Made by a program: the position numbers and the translations under genes. Positions 1 to 8,246 of a DNA stretch of 64,000 bases are shown in pieces. The notes beneath the pieces were generated by a model. The model saw only the letters and a list, made by a program, of their open reading frames with translations. It was not told where the DNA came from and searched no databases. Each line of letters starts with the position of its first letter. Positions within the stretch are counted from its first letter, which is position 1. The stretch covers positions 62,001-126,000 of the forward strand of contig NZ_LMWH01000117.1 in the NCBI RefSeq assembly GCF_001507435.1. Direction: 5' to 3'. This DNA is from Streptomyces sp. NRRL F-5122 (GTDB taxonomy: Bacteria > Actinomycetota > Actinomycetes > Streptomycetales > Streptomycetaceae).

Positions 1-2
1 TC

Positions 3-359
3 GACCGAATCTCGGACAAGTGGGTCGTCCTGATCCTGTGTGCGCTGGGTGGCGACAACAGCCCTGGCCAGCCCGGCGCAGCACACTCAGACGCTCCGAA
101 GGCGATGCGTTACTCCGAGATCTCTCGACTTCTGGCCGGGGTCAGCCAGAAGATGCTGACCCAGACGCTACGGTCGCTGGAGCGCGATGGTCTGCTCACC
201 CGTACCGTGACGCCAACCGTCCCTGTCACCGTCTCCTACGAGCTGACCGACCTCGGTCTCTCGCTCCACCACATGACGCGCGGGCTCAGAAAATGGGCCC
301 AGACGCACATGGCCGAGGTCCTCGCAAACCGCGGGAACTACGACACTCGCACCCCCTGA
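3..359 (+). CDS. HxlR-family transcriptional regulator (5' end outside window)
   Basis: Winged-helix HxlR regulator; these usually control a neighbouring oxidoreductase or stress gene. The frame is open from base 3 and reads DRISDKWVVLILCALGG, the classic HxlR opening, then RYSEISRLL, ISQKML-like VSQKMLTQTLRSLERDGL (recognition helix) and the wing-side VSYELTDLGLSL. An internal ATG at 105 exists, but the family motif upstream of it shows that the gene begins before the window. The loop between the first strand and RYSEI is about 14 residues longer than usual. It is clearly paralogous to the HxlR protein at 3319-3702 (both have SQKMLTQTLR.LERDGL). The target is unknown. Confidence 0.8.
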   Translation, partial: DRISDKWVVLILCALGGDNSPGQPGAAHSDAPKAMRYSEISRLLAGVSQKMLTQTLRSLERDGLLTRTVTPTVPVTVSYELTDLGLSLHHMTRGLRKWAQTHMAEVLANRGNYDTRTP

Positions 360-744
360 CGACTCACTTCCAACCCTCCAATAGCTCCATATTCTCGGCA
401 CTACACCCTCAACTGCGATGAGCCTGGAATATCCGAGGGTGGCCAGCGGCAAAGGCCAACGACCGGAGGTGACCGTGAAGACGCGGCAGACTGCTACGCC
501 CTCACGGATCGGTCGAATTGTGTTCCCTTCAGCGGGGGCCGAGCGCTCGACGCGCTGCGCCAACAGGTCCGAGCGTGCCTCATCCTCGCCCGGACACAGC
601 GCTTGGGTACTTCGACTGACCCCCTCCGGACGCGCGACACCGCCCGTGGGGAAGCGGACCATCCAGGCGGCGTAAAACTTGCCCTACTTCACAGGGCCCG
701 TGGATTGCGATCCGCCCGCAAGGAATTGCTTGCGCCCCCTTCAC
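360..744. other. Gene-free stretch
   Basis: Several overlapping frames are open here on both strands, but none has a ribosome binding site or recognisable motifs. It lies between the end of the HxlR gene and the end of the convergent DinB-type gene. No strong hairpin was found. Confidence 0.4.
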
Positions 745-1341
745 TTACGCAGCCGGGCGCTTCCATGACGGGTCACGGCCCGCCATTCCCAGAGCCCGGT
801 CAAACAACGGCGCCGTGGGCGACACGCTGACCTCAGGGCCGAACACCCCGTACTGCCTCGCCATCTCGGCCTTGCCGGCGATGTCCTCGTACAGCACTGC
901 GGCGAGTTCGTCGTCCACGTTCAGTTTCTGCCCGGTGGCCACCGCCAGGTCCCAGCCATGCAACAGCCATTCGCCCAGCACGATCCCACCGATGAAGCGG
1001 GCCGGCATCCGCCCGCTCCCGGTCAGCGCCGTCTCGCCGACCCATGCCTCCGGAGCGCTCCAGACGGCGGCGGTCGCCGCCGACCGGGCGGCATACGCCT
1101 CGGCCCAATCCGGCTCCGCGATGAAGGCGTGTCCCTCCGTCACTTCATTCTGTGCCTGCGGGGCCTGCTTCAGTCCCGCGGCGTGCCCCCGCACACCGGT
1201 CAAGAAGATCAGGTGATTCAGGAGTGCCCCAACCTTCAGCTCCGGACACGGTGTGCACTCGTCGAACGCGTCCGGCCCGATCCCTCGGACGATGTCCACC
1301 GCCGATTCGGCGGCTCGGGCCATCACAGATCTCGTCTCCAC
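745..1341 (-). CDS. TIGR03086-type / maleylpyruvate isomerase-like DinB-superfamily protein
   Basis: A 198-residue protein of the DinB/mycothiol-dependent maleylpyruvate isomerase superfamily: four-helix-bundle metal-binding enzymes, several of which use mycothiol. The N-terminal half has the family pattern CPELKVGALLNHLIFLTGV (a metal-ligand histidine in the LLNHL segment), and the second half has GEWLLHGWDLAVATG, the HGWDLA motif that carries further metal ligands. Length fits the family. It is divergent from the AraC-type regulator at 1387, with 45 bp between the starts, so that regulator is the obvious candidate to control it. The substrate cannot be told from sequence. Confidence 0.8.
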   Translation of the reverse strand: METRSVMARAAESAVDIVRGIGPDAFDECTPCPELKVGALLNHLIFLTGVRGHAAGLKQAPQAQNEVTEGHAFIAEPDWAEAYAARSAATAAVWSAPEAWVGETALTGSGRMPARFIGGIVLGEWLLHGWDLAVATGQKLNVDDELAAVLYEDIAGKAEMARQYGVFGPEVSVSPTAPLFDRALGMAGRDPSWKRPAA

Positions 1342-1386
1342 GTAATCCCTTCCCGCTCGCCGTCAGGCACGGTAGACAGGGTGACG

Positions 1387-2199
1387 ATGACGGGTATTGA
1401 ACAAACGCGACAGCGGGCCATCCTCGACCCGCGCACCGCAGCTGAGCGGTTCCGACTCGACCACGAGCCGGCCCCGGCGGATCTGACCCCGTTCGTGGAC
1501 GGGTACTGGATCCTCCACTGGGACCTCACCGAACCGCACCGGCAGCAAGTCCTCACCCACCCGGTGGTCCACCTCACCTTCACCACCGGTGGGCAGGCCC
1601 AGATCACAGGCATCGTCAGCGGCACGTTCACCCGAGAGATCTCTGGCACCGGCCGGGCACTCGGGCTGCGATTCCGACCCGGCGGCTTCCGCCCCTTCCT
1701 CACCGCCCCGGTGTCCACCCTCACCGACCGAGTTCTGGACATCGAGGAGATCTTCGGCGCCGCAGCGCGCGCGGCAGCAGACGCCATCATCACCGAACCC
1801 TGCGTGCCCACCGCGCTCCACCTCGCAGCCACGCTCCTGCGCGACTTCCGGCCTACGCCCGACCCTGCCATCGACGATGCGGCTGGGCTGGTCGAAACGA
1901 TCGGCAGCGACCCTGCTGTTCTACGGGTGTCCCAGTTGGCCGCGATCGCCCACATGAGCGTGCGCCAGTTGCAGAGGCTGTTCGCCGAATACGTCGGCAT
2001 CGGACCCAAGTGGGGGATCCGGCGAGCCCGCATGCAGGAAGCCGCCGCACGTGCGGCCACCGACCCGCAGGACTGGTCCGCTCTCGCGGCGGAGTTGGGC
2101 TACGCCGATCAAGCACACTTCACCCGCGACTTCACCGCATGCATAGGCACTTCCCCGGCGAAGTACGCGTCTTCGGCGGGACGCCGGAACGACGCCTGA
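1387..2199 (+). CDS. AraC-family transcriptional regulator (DUF6597-type N-terminal domain)
   Basis: A 270-residue regulator. Residues about 15-130 match the N-terminal sensor domain seen in many actinobacterial AraC proteins (FVDGYWILHWDL, THPVVHLTFT, GLRFRPGGFRPF). Residues about 165-265 form the AraC double helix-turn-helix, with LAAIAHMSVRQLQRLFAEYVGIGPKWGIRRARMQEA (read in pieces) and the second HTH LGYADQAHFTRDF. ATG at 1387 is chosen because AGACAGG lies about 8 nt upstream; a GTG at 1381 is also possible. It is divergent from the DinB-type gene ending at 745. The effector is unknown. Confidence 0.85.
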   Translation: MTGIEQTRQRAILDPRTAAERFRLDHEPAPADLTPFVDGYWILHWDLTEPHRQQVLTHPVVHLTFTTGGQAQITGIVSGTFTREISGTGRALGLRFRPGGFRPFLTAPVSTLTDRVLDIEEIFGAAARAAADAIITEPCVPTALHLAATLLRDFRPTPDPAIDDAAGLVETIGSDPAVLRVSQLAAIAHMSVRQLQRLFAEYVGIGPKWGIRRARMQEAAARAATDPQDWSALAAELGYADQAHFTRDFTACIGTSPAKYASSAGRRNDA

Positions 2200-2369
2200 A
2201 GTACCCCGAGCCACCGGCTGGCTGTGGCACGCGGCGCCGTCAAGGTGAAACGCTCAGCCGAGTTGCTTCGGGATGAACCGGGCAGAGCTGTGTCCGTAGT
2301 CGACGAGAGCAGCGTGAAGCTCGGATCGTCTCCCACATGTCCCCCTGAGAGGGCGCGACGCGGACAGCC

Positions 2370-2620
2370 CTAACTTGCCTTGGGTCGCGCTGCACCTTTG
2401 TCCGAGGCGGACTCTTGTGCGTCCTTGAGAGGAAAGGTCTCCTCTTCCCCGAAGTCAGGGGCCTGGAAGGGGTTGGTCGTCGGAAGCGGCGATGCTGCGG
2501 TGGGGCGGCAGGGCTGCGTCTCCAAGGCGGAAAACAGCGAGGTCAGATCGATGAGCGGTCTCTCTTTCGTTACAGGTCCCCTGACGGGGGCCTGGGTGTG
2601 CCGTGACCGGGCACGGCGAC
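2370..2620 (-). pseudogene. Possible decayed 3' gene fragment in frame behind the CarD-like gene
   Basis: After the TAG of the CarD-like gene the same frame stays open for about 80 codons with coding-like third-position GC, reading PLIDLTSLFSALETQP and ending GAARPKAS before a stop at 2370-2372. There is no in-frame ATG or GTG start and no ribosome binding site. It could be the tail of a lost gene, or a read-through extension. No family recognised. Confidence 0.2.
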
Positions 2621-2621
2621 C

Positions 2622-2843
2622 CTACAGCTTGGTCATCTTGGCGTACGGGCTCAAGATCCGCATTTGCGCCGAGCCGAAATCCACGAGCGCTGCGGTTCCC
2701 TCCTCGATGCCGATCACCCGGCCGAGGCCGTACATGTCATGCGTGACCTGGTCACCCACGGCGAAGTGCTTGGGAGCCGGGGGGACGGGGGCCTTGAACG
2801 GGCTGGTAGGCAGATGACGCTTTTGCGCAGCAGGCTTTGTCAT
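2622..2843 (-). CDS. Small CarD/Tudor-like domain protein
   Basis: A 73-residue protein. After a basic, proline-rich N-terminus (to about residue 22) it reads HFAVGDQVTHDMYGLGRVIGI followed by ALVDFGSAQMRIL. This G-D-x-V-x-H-x-x-x-G-x-G-x-V pattern is the small beta-barrel of CarD-N/UvrD-type Tudor domains, which bind RNA polymerase or nucleic acids. Unlike full CarD it has no C-terminal helical DNA-binding domain. It is a single-gene unit. Its role as a transcription or repair accessory factor is inference from the fold. Confidence 0.65.
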   Translation of the reverse strand: MTKPAAQKRHLPTSPFKAPVPPAPKHFAVGDQVTHDMYGLGRVIGIEEGTAALVDFGSAQMRILSPYAKMTKL

Positions 2844-3072
2844 GGCTCATTATGCGTCTACGTGTATCCAGTTCGCTGTGGCCGTCGGCACAGATCCGGT
2901 CGAGAACAACCGGTTCATGCCGCTGACCAGGGGTTTCGAGCGAAAATGAACCCTAGATATCCTTCGCTGACCGTGGCTGGCTCTGCATCCGGCTCGGCTA
3001 CGGCACGAACCTCAGCCGACGACCGTCGTCCACGGCGACTCCTCCACCCCGTGAACGGGGTGGGTTCACGCT

Positions 3073-3114
3073 ATACCGGTTGGGCTTGGCTACATACCGG
3101 TTGGGCTTGGCTAC
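3073..3114. repeat. 21-bp perfect tandem repeat, two units
   Basis: Two identical 21-bp units (3073-3093 and 3094-3114), each beginning ATACCGGTTGGG, abut directly. They sit at the outer edge of the decayed gene copy at 3115-3318 and replace the end that the copy at 4439-4827 retains. Confidence 0.85.
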
Positions 3115-3318
3115 GGACCAGGGCGCAGTGCTGCTGGATGAGCCGGGTGAGGACGTAGACCGTCTCGCGCCACGCTTCCAGGGCGCAACTGACGGTGATC
3201 GGATCGTCTGGGTCACCGGACACCCCAAACCCCTGGTGCCGGAGTCCGATCTTGCTTCCAGCAAACCGGATCCGGCGCGCCAACCACAGCAGGTGACCAC
3301 TGCCTCGCCCGGAAAGGC
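3115..3318 (-). pseudogene. Decayed copy 1 of an unknown gene (inverted relative to 4439-4827)
   Basis: Reading minus: SHLLWLAR-like GHLLWLARRIRFAGSK, then RHQGFGVSGDPDDPITV and CALEAWRETVYVLTRLIQQH. The same peptide, with mostly conservative differences, is read on the plus strand at 4439-4700. No start codon or complete domain survives, and the end runs into the 21-bp tandem repeat. The family is not recognised. Many differences between copies look synonymous, so the parent gene was probably once functional. Confidence 0.55.
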
Positions 3319-3702
3319 TCAATCCGTACGGTCGTAGGCTTCCTGCGACGCTGACACCTCGCCGAGGTGCGCGATCGACCACTCCTCCAGCGCGCGCAGC
3401 GGCTCGCGCAGGGTGAGTCCCGCTTCAGTGAGCGTGTACTCGACGCGGACCGGAACTTCGGGGTAGACGGTGCGACGCACGAGCCCGTCCCGTTCGAGCC
3501 CGCGGAGAGTCTGGGTGAGCATCTTCTGCGAGATGCCCTCTATGCGTCGGCGCAACTCTGAGAAGCGGGCGCTGCCGTCCCAGAGGGCACCCACTATGAG
3601 CACCGTCCAGCGGTCGCCAATGCGGTCCAGGATGTGGCGGGTCGGGCAGTCCGCGCGGTAGGGGCTGCCGCGGAGCACCGACTCGTCCTGAGTGGTTACC
3701 AC
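3319..3702 (-). CDS. HxlR-family transcriptional regulator
   Basis: A 127-residue winged-helix regulator: CPTRHILDRIGDRWTVLIV, ARFSELRRRI, GISQKMLTQTLRGLERDGL and VEYTLTEAGLTL follow the family in order. The frame is open further upstream to an ATG at 3819, but GTG at 3702 is preferred because AAGAAGG lies 7 nt before it and it leaves an 88-bp divergent promoter region with the oxidoreductase at 3791. The start overlaps a perfect palindrome GTGGTTACCAC (3692-3702), a possible autoregulatory site. In such pairs the HxlR protein usually represses the divergent oxidoreductase, often in response to electrophiles or quinones. That role is inferred here. Confidence 0.85.
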   Translation of the reverse strand: MVTTQDESVLRGSPYRADCPTRHILDRIGDRWTVLIVGALWDGSARFSELRRRIEGISQKMLTQTLRGLERDGLVRRTVYPEVPVRVEYTLTEAGLTLREPLRALEEWSIAHLGEVSASQEAYDRTD

Positions 3703-3790
3703 AAAGTGCCTTCTTCCGAAAGGAGAGCTGCACTCATACGGTAATCGCGGTGCGTCGCCCGACGCCACCGGTCCCGTAGAAAGGCACCTC

Positions 3791-4438
3791 GTGTCTCGCA
3801 TCACCGTCATCGGCGGCACCGGCTATGCCGGTTCGGCCATCGTCGCTGAGGCCGCTGCTCGCGCTCATCAGGTCACCGCGCTGAGTCGCTCGCTCCCCGA
3901 CGCGCCCATCCCGAACGTGACCTATGTCGAAGGCGACGCCACCGATGAAGCGACGCTCTCGGCAGCCATCGAGGGCGCGGACGTCGTAGTGGCCGCACTC
4001 GCCCCACGCGGCCCACTGGCCGGCACCTTCCGCGACGTCTACAGCACCATCGCGCGTCTGGCCGATGCGGCAGGCGCACTCTTGTTCGTCGTCGGCGGCT
4101 ACTCGTCGCTGCGCCCCGCGCCCGGGGCGGATCGCTTCGTCACCGACCTCAGCCACATCCCCACGGAGCTCCACGACGAGATCCGCGCCGGGGCGGCGCT
4201 CATCACTGAGGACCTCCCGGCCACGCCCGCGACACTCGACTGGGTCTTTGTGAGCCCGGCGCTCAGATTCGGCGCGCATGTGCCCGGCGAACAACTGGGC
4301 CGGTATCGGCTCGGCAGCGACGTCGCGGTTCAGCCCGAGGACGGCGGCGCGATCTCCGCCGCCGACTACGCCCTCGGTTTCGTCGACCTGATCGAGAAAG
4401 GCGACCATCACAGGGCACAGGTCAACCTCGGCCACTGA
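3791..4438 (+). CDS. NAD(P)-dependent oxidoreductase (NmrA/SDR-like, NAD(P)H-binding)
   Basis: A 215-residue Rossmann-fold protein. ITVIGGTGYAGSAIV is the GxxGxxG dinucleotide-binding loop at residues 3-17; VTYVEGDATDEATL and ADVVVAAL are the next strands, and LLFVVGGYSSL follows. This is the compact NAD(P)H-binding type related to YwnB/NmrA. GTG at 3791 follows AGAAAGG by a suitable distance and removes an implausible N-terminal extension that would overlap the divergent HxlR gene. It forms a divergent pair with HxlR (3319-3702). The whole pair is bracketed by inverted decayed repeats ending at 3318 and starting at 4439. Substrate unknown. Confidence 0.85.
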   Translation: MSRITVIGGTGYAGSAIVAEAAARAHQVTALSRSLPDAPIPNVTYVEGDATDEATLSAAIEGADVVVAALAPRGPLAGTFRDVYSTIARLADAAGALLFVVGGYSSLRPAPGADRFVTDLSHIPTELHDEIRAGAALITEDLPATPATLDWVFVSPALRFGAHVPGEQLGRYRLGSDVAVQPEDGGAISAADYALGFVDLIEKGDHHRAQVNLGH

Positions 4439-4827
4439 AGCCTTCGCGGGCCAGGTAGTAGTCACCTGCTGTGGTTGGCGCGCTGGATCCGGTTGCCTGG
4501 AAGCACATCTGCCCCTGCGACCGAGAAGCTCGAATCCCCTGCTGGAAGTCGGTTCTGCCAAGGTCGGACTCCTGCACCAGGGGTTTCGGGTGTCCAATGA
4601 CGCAGACGATCCGATCACCGTCACCTGCGCTCTGGAAGCGCGGCGCGAGACGGTCTGCGTCCTCACCGCGCGCCCGGCTCATCCAGCAGCAATGCGCCCG
4701 GATCGGTACCCGGCGCGGCGCCCGGAGGCTCGGCGTGTTCCGCCAGGCCGTGGTGGTATTGCACCGGTTTCTCGACGGCACACGGGTACGGCCACTGGCC
4801 ATGGATGACGCCGTCGACGCGCGATGA
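4439..4827 (+). pseudogene. Decayed copy 2 of an unknown gene (inverted partner of 3115-3318)
   Basis: Plus-strand frames read SHLLWLARWIRLPGS, then VGLLHQGFRVSNDADDPITV and CALEARRETVCVL, a 5-nt insertion that changes frame, then RLIQQQCARIG, LGVFRQAVVVLHRFLDGT and a stop at 4825-4827. It retains about 40 C-terminal residues absent from copy 1. The extra material after SHLLWLAR (about 60 nt) is not in copy 1. Family not recognised. Confidence 0.55.
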
Positions 4828-5231
4828 AGCTCACCAGGTGTGACCGGCCTGGGGCGGAATACTTCCACGGCGTGGTGCGAAGTCATGGCCGGTTCGCTCT
4901 CCAAGGCAATCAGCATGGCCGTGCAGTCCTTACCGCACTTTCGCGGCCGATACGGGCTTCCTGCGGGTAAGCTCCGGCGTCGTGTAGAGCGAATCCGAGG
5001 TTCGACTCTCTTCTCAGGTCACGGCCGCTCTCGGGTGGGGCAACAAGGCTGCCGGCCAAAGGGGTTGAACGGAAACTCATCACCGTGGTGCTCGTCGCTC
5101 CGGCTTCTTCGGTGCCGAGCCTCACCGGTCCGATCAACAGCGCTGCGGAAACCAACTGTGCCAGTGGGAGGGACGAAATCATCGGAGACGAGCCACTCGC
5201 CTCTCCTCGGGAGGTAGGACGGCGCGACGCA
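4828..5231. other. Upstream region of the sigma-factor gene; no gene called
   Basis: No convincing coding frame. A GGTTCGACTC string near 5003-5012 resembles a tRNA T-loop, but the flanking arms do not pair. The GGGAGGT at 5209-5215 is close to the sigma-factor start. Confidence 0.4.
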
Positions 5232-5975
5232 ATGTATGAGGTCGGCCAAGAGGTAGAGCTCTCTATGGATGAGGTCTACGCACGCCGCCACGGCAAGATG
5301 ACGAGGTTTGCCCGGAAGAAGCTGCGCGGAATGCACGTGCCCGAGACTTTCGTCAGCCCCGAGGACGTCGTGCAGGACGCCTTCGCCAAGGCATACCGAA
5401 ACCCCTCCCCCATTGAGCAGCCCCAGGCATACCTCTTCCGGATCATCACACGGGAGATCCAGAACCACGCGAGGCGGGCGAGCCAGTACGCGCAGCCACC
5501 AGCGGAGTCACAGGCCGACATCCGTGTGGCGATCGACGACGCCGGTGAAGTGATCTCCGATCGTCGCGACGTACACCGGGCCCAGGCCACCCTGCCTGCG
5601 CAGCAGTCTGCGGCGGGGTGGGCGACCGAAGCCTTGAACTGCACCCAGGCGGACTCCGCGGGCGGGGTGGACAGAAAACCGGGCGGCGCGCGGGCCGTGG
5701 CCGGTTTGAAGGCGACGCTGACTGTATCCGCCGCTCTTGCGTCCGTGCTGCTGTGTGCCGCGGGCTCGACCACCATCCACCGCTACAGCGCCGCCAGCCG
5801 CAACGGACAGCCTCAGCCCCAACTGATGCCGGACATGCCGCAGCCTGCGATCTACGGCTTGTGGGCAACGGCAGTCGTGTACGGCCTCATGCTGTTGTTC
5901 ATGCTCGCCCACCGCCCGCTGCTGCGAACAGGGGCACGCGCCCGTCGCCCCGACTGGGGTGACCCAGGCCGCTGA
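5232..5975 (+). CDS. ECF-type sigma factor with degenerate region 4 and two C-terminal membrane segments
   Basis: A 247-residue protein from ATG 5232 (ATG 5265, preceded by AAGAGGT, is an alternative). Residues about 13-82 match sigma-70 region 2: SPEDVVQDAFAKAYRNP and QPQAYLFRIITREI. Residues about 117-162 retain a faint region 4 outline (ATLPAQQSAA, LNCTQADSAG, VAGLKATL), but the HTH core is poorly conserved. They are followed by a hydrophobic segment at about 161-178 and another at about 207-226 (WATAVVYGLMLLFML), and a basic tail. Soluble ECF factors end after region 4. This one could be membrane-tethered and self-inhibited, or released by proteolysis. No separate anti-sigma gene follows. 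Activity as a sigma factor is uncertain because of the weak region 4. Confidence 0.7.
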   Translation: MYEVGQEVELSMDEVYARRHGKMTRFARKKLRGMHVPETFVSPEDVVQDAFAKAYRNPSPIEQPQAYLFRIITREIQNHARRASQYAQPPAESQADIRVAIDDAGEVISDRRDVHRAQATLPAQQSAAGWATEALNCTQADSAGGVDRKPGGARAVAGLKATLTVSAALASVLLCAAGSTTIHRYSAASRNGQPQPQLMPDMPQPAIYGLWATAVVYGLMLLFMLAHRPLLRTGARARRPDWGDPGR

Positions 5976-6030
5976 TCAGGGCGGATGGCCACGGACATCC
6001 CTTGGCCGCAGCTGTACGGGGACAAAGGCC

Positions 6031-6048
6031 GGCACCGTTGTCGGTGCC
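6031..6048. terminator. Short perfect hairpin between sigma factor and SUKH gene
   Basis: GGCACCG-TTGT-CGGTGCC, 7-bp stem and 4-nt loop, 55 bp after the sigma-factor stop and 18 bp before the SUKH start. It may be a weak terminator or a regulatory hairpin near the ribosome binding site. There is no U-tract. Confidence 0.4.
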
Positions 6049-6066
6049 TGGTGACACCATTCGACC

Positions 6067-7953
6067 ATGAGTGGCGAGTCGTTCAACTGGCATGAGTTCC
6101 TCGGACGTTGGCAGGAGGAGTGGATACCGCGCGAGGACGAGGACGATGCGCAGAGCGCCGTCCCCCTGGGCAGGCCCGGGGCGGGCAAAGCGGCGATCGT
6201 CGCGGCGGAGGAGCGGCTGGGGCGGCGGCTGCCACCCTCGTACCGGGAGTTCCTGGCCGTGAGCGACGGGTGGCACGTGGACGAGACGGCCGGGGTCTAT
6301 CAGCTCGGCGGTGTCGAGGACATCGGCTGGTTCCGGGATCCACACGGCATGACGCCGCTGTATCAGGAGAATCTGGGTGACGACCCGCGCGAGGAGGACG
6401 TCCTGCTGGCCGGGATGTGGCGACGGGCGCTGCAGCTGGAGACGGACTCGGACATGTCGCACGCTCTGCTCGACCCGGGCGACAGTGATCAGAACGGCGA
6501 GTGGGCGCTCTACGTCTACCGGGGTTGGAGCGGTGAACTGCCGGACCGTTACCCGTCGTTCCGCGCGTACATGGAGGCCAAGTACCGCGGTTTCCAAGCC
6601 GACCGGGCGGGGAGGCCCGGCTTTGTGAACGCGACCACTCGCGTCCAGGACGCCCATGTGGATGAGGGCCGGCTGCTGGCCCTGCGCGGACGGTACGAGG
6701 AGGCCCTGCCCCTGCTCGAGGAGGCGCTGTCCTTCGGTCGGCCACGGAGCGCGACGCTGTTGAACCAGCTCCGGCATCTGCTGGCTCCGCACAGCGCTCA
6801 GGGATACGGCGACCTGGTGGCCGACGCGCGCTACCTGCCCGAGATTCTGCCGTTGGAGGCCATGGCGCCGGCACGCGGCGAATGGCGGCTGGGCGGGGAC
6901 GACCACTGGCTCAGAATGATGACCGCCCGTGGGGCCGACCAGGGCACCGCCGAGGCCGTACTGAGCGCGATGCGGGACGGCACCCACTCCTACGCGCCTC
7001 CAGGTCCATGGGGCCGGGCCGTCGCCGAGGCCCGGGAGTCGGCCCGCTGGGGGGCGACAGACGCCGCGTGGCGGGTGCTGCGCGCCGCCCTTGCGCTGTG
7101 GGAGGCGCCCGGCCCCTTGCTGATCGCTCCGATCGGTCTGCTCGCCGATCCGGTCCTGGGTCCGCTGATCACTCCGGAGCGTGGGCGGGAAATCCTCGCG
7201 ACACCGCGGGCCGGGGAGACAGGACCCGCTCCCGAGCCGGCGCCCGATCTCGATCCGCCAGGCCTTGCCTGGCTGACGGAGCCTGCGGCGAACGGGCAGC
7301 GGTTCGACGGATACCGCTGTGTCTGGGTCGAGGGAGTCGACCCCGCTCGCCTAACTGTCCTCATCGGCGAGGAAGGAGCCGAACTGAGCACACCCGCACA
7401 TCGGCGCATGATGCCCTGGCGGGCGCCCAACCCCCACGAGCGGGAAGGCGTCGAACTGTGGGAGGACCGGGCCGTGGTCTCCGTCGGCCGGACCGCCGAA
7501 GCGTGGGCCTTCGCCTTCGACGGCAACTCCCATCGCCGTCTCGACGAGAGGTTCCTGTCCCCCGCTCCAGCCGCCTCCTCGTCCGGCCGCGCGGTGGTGG
7601 TGTGGCGTGACCCAGGACGCTCGTCCCCGCGCCAACACCCGCCCGCCTTCCACCTGTCGGTGGCCGAACAGGGTGAGGAGCTCTACGCGTTCACCGTGCG
7701 GGGTACGGAGATCCAGCGCTCCGGCGCGATACCCGAGGCCCTGGACCCCGCGCGACTGTTCCGTCCCGAGGACAGTGAACCGGACTGTGAACTACGTCTG
7801 TTGGAGGCCATGCACACCGAACTCGGGCTCTCGCTCCCCCGCTTCGCGATGACCCAAGGCAGGCTCAGCACCTTCACCACCCGGTCGTGGACCCGGGCGC
7901 CACGCGCGGGCGAGGGGTTTGCCTACGCCGTCTTCGTGCGGCGTCGGCCCTGA
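6067..7953 (+). CDS. SMI1/KNR4 (SUKH) domain protein with long C-terminal extension
   Basis: A 628-residue cytoplasmic protein. Residues about 30-180 are a SUKH/SMI1-KNR4 domain: AERLGRRL-like EERLGRRLPPSYREFLAVSD, GVEDIGWF, DSDQNGEWALYVYRGWSGELP and a closing FRAYMEAKY. SUKH proteins are best known as immunity proteins against polymorphic toxins and as stress-response adaptors. Residues 200-250 look like a helical hairpin repeat (GRLLALRGRYEEALPLLEEAL). The rest, about 370 residues, is a well-conserved-looking but unnamed region with several W-rich blocks. A typical SUKH immunity protein has 130-200 residues, so this is a large fusion. It is monocistronic. A protective function is inference only. 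Confidence 0.75.
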   Translation: MSGESFNWHEFLGRWQEEWIPREDEDDAQSAVPLGRPGAGKAAIVAAEERLGRRLPPSYREFLAVSDGWHVDETAGVYQLGGVEDIGWFRDPHGMTPLYQENLGDDPREEDVLLAGMWRRALQLETDSDMSHALLDPGDSDQNGEWALYVYRGWSGELPDRYPSFRAYMEAKYRGFQADRAGRPGFVNATTRVQDAHVDEGRLLALRGRYEEALPLLEEALSFGRPRSATLLNQLRHLLAPHSAQGYGDLVADARYLPEILPLEAMAPARGEWRLGGDDHWLRMMTARGADQGTAEAVLSAMRDGTHSYAPPGPWGRAVAEARESARWGATDAAWRVLRAALALWEAPGPLLIAPIGLLADPVLGPLITPERGREILATPRAGETGPAPEPAPDLDPPGLAWLTEPAANGQRFDGYRCVWVEGVDPARLTVLIGEEGAELSTPAHRRMMPWRAPNPHEREGVELWEDRAVVSVGRTAEAWAFAFDGNSHRRLDERFLSPAPAASSSGRAVVVWRDPGRSSPRQHPPAFHLSVAEQGEELYAFTVRGTEIQRSGAIPEALDPARLFRPEDSEPDCELRLLEAMHTELGLSLPRFAMTQGRLSTFTTRSWTRAPRAGEGFAYAVFVRRRP

Positions 7954-8246
7954 ACTCATCGCTTGGCCGCAGGGTCGGTGACCGCCGTGTTGTCGGCAGG
8001 GCGGTCGTTCACTCCTTCCCGGGGGTCGGTCGTGGTCTGCGCGCTCGGCGTCCCGGGCGTAGCCGGACGCTGGTACCGGCCGGTGGCTGACTGCACCTTG
8101 TAACGGTGCGTCCGCAGGACACCCCGAGGGCGGCATCGTTGAGCCCGGCATCGGCGATGTGATCCATGACGGCCATACGGTGCTGCTACCACTCGGAGCC
8201 GGCCACGGACTTGGATCGCAGTACGTGTGCCCGCGCAACGACCTTG

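Noticed and set aside
168..662. 164-codon minus-strand frame antisense to the HxlR gene
   Set aside because: It covers the HxlR coding region, shows no motif and has no ribosome binding site; open frames of this length are common in high-GC DNA.
3073..3114. CRISPR-like repeats
   Set aside because: Two abutting 21-bp units without spacers; a plain tandem duplication.
4990..5025. tRNA-like T-loop (GGTTCGACTC)
   Set aside because: The five bases on each side do not pair, no anticodon or acceptor arm can be built upstream, and no CCA or discriminator pattern follows.
7954..8246. Small minus-strand gene between SUKH and DeoR genes
   Set aside because: Fragments such as MDHIADAGLNDAAL look protein-like, but no frame carries them to a start with a ribosome binding site.
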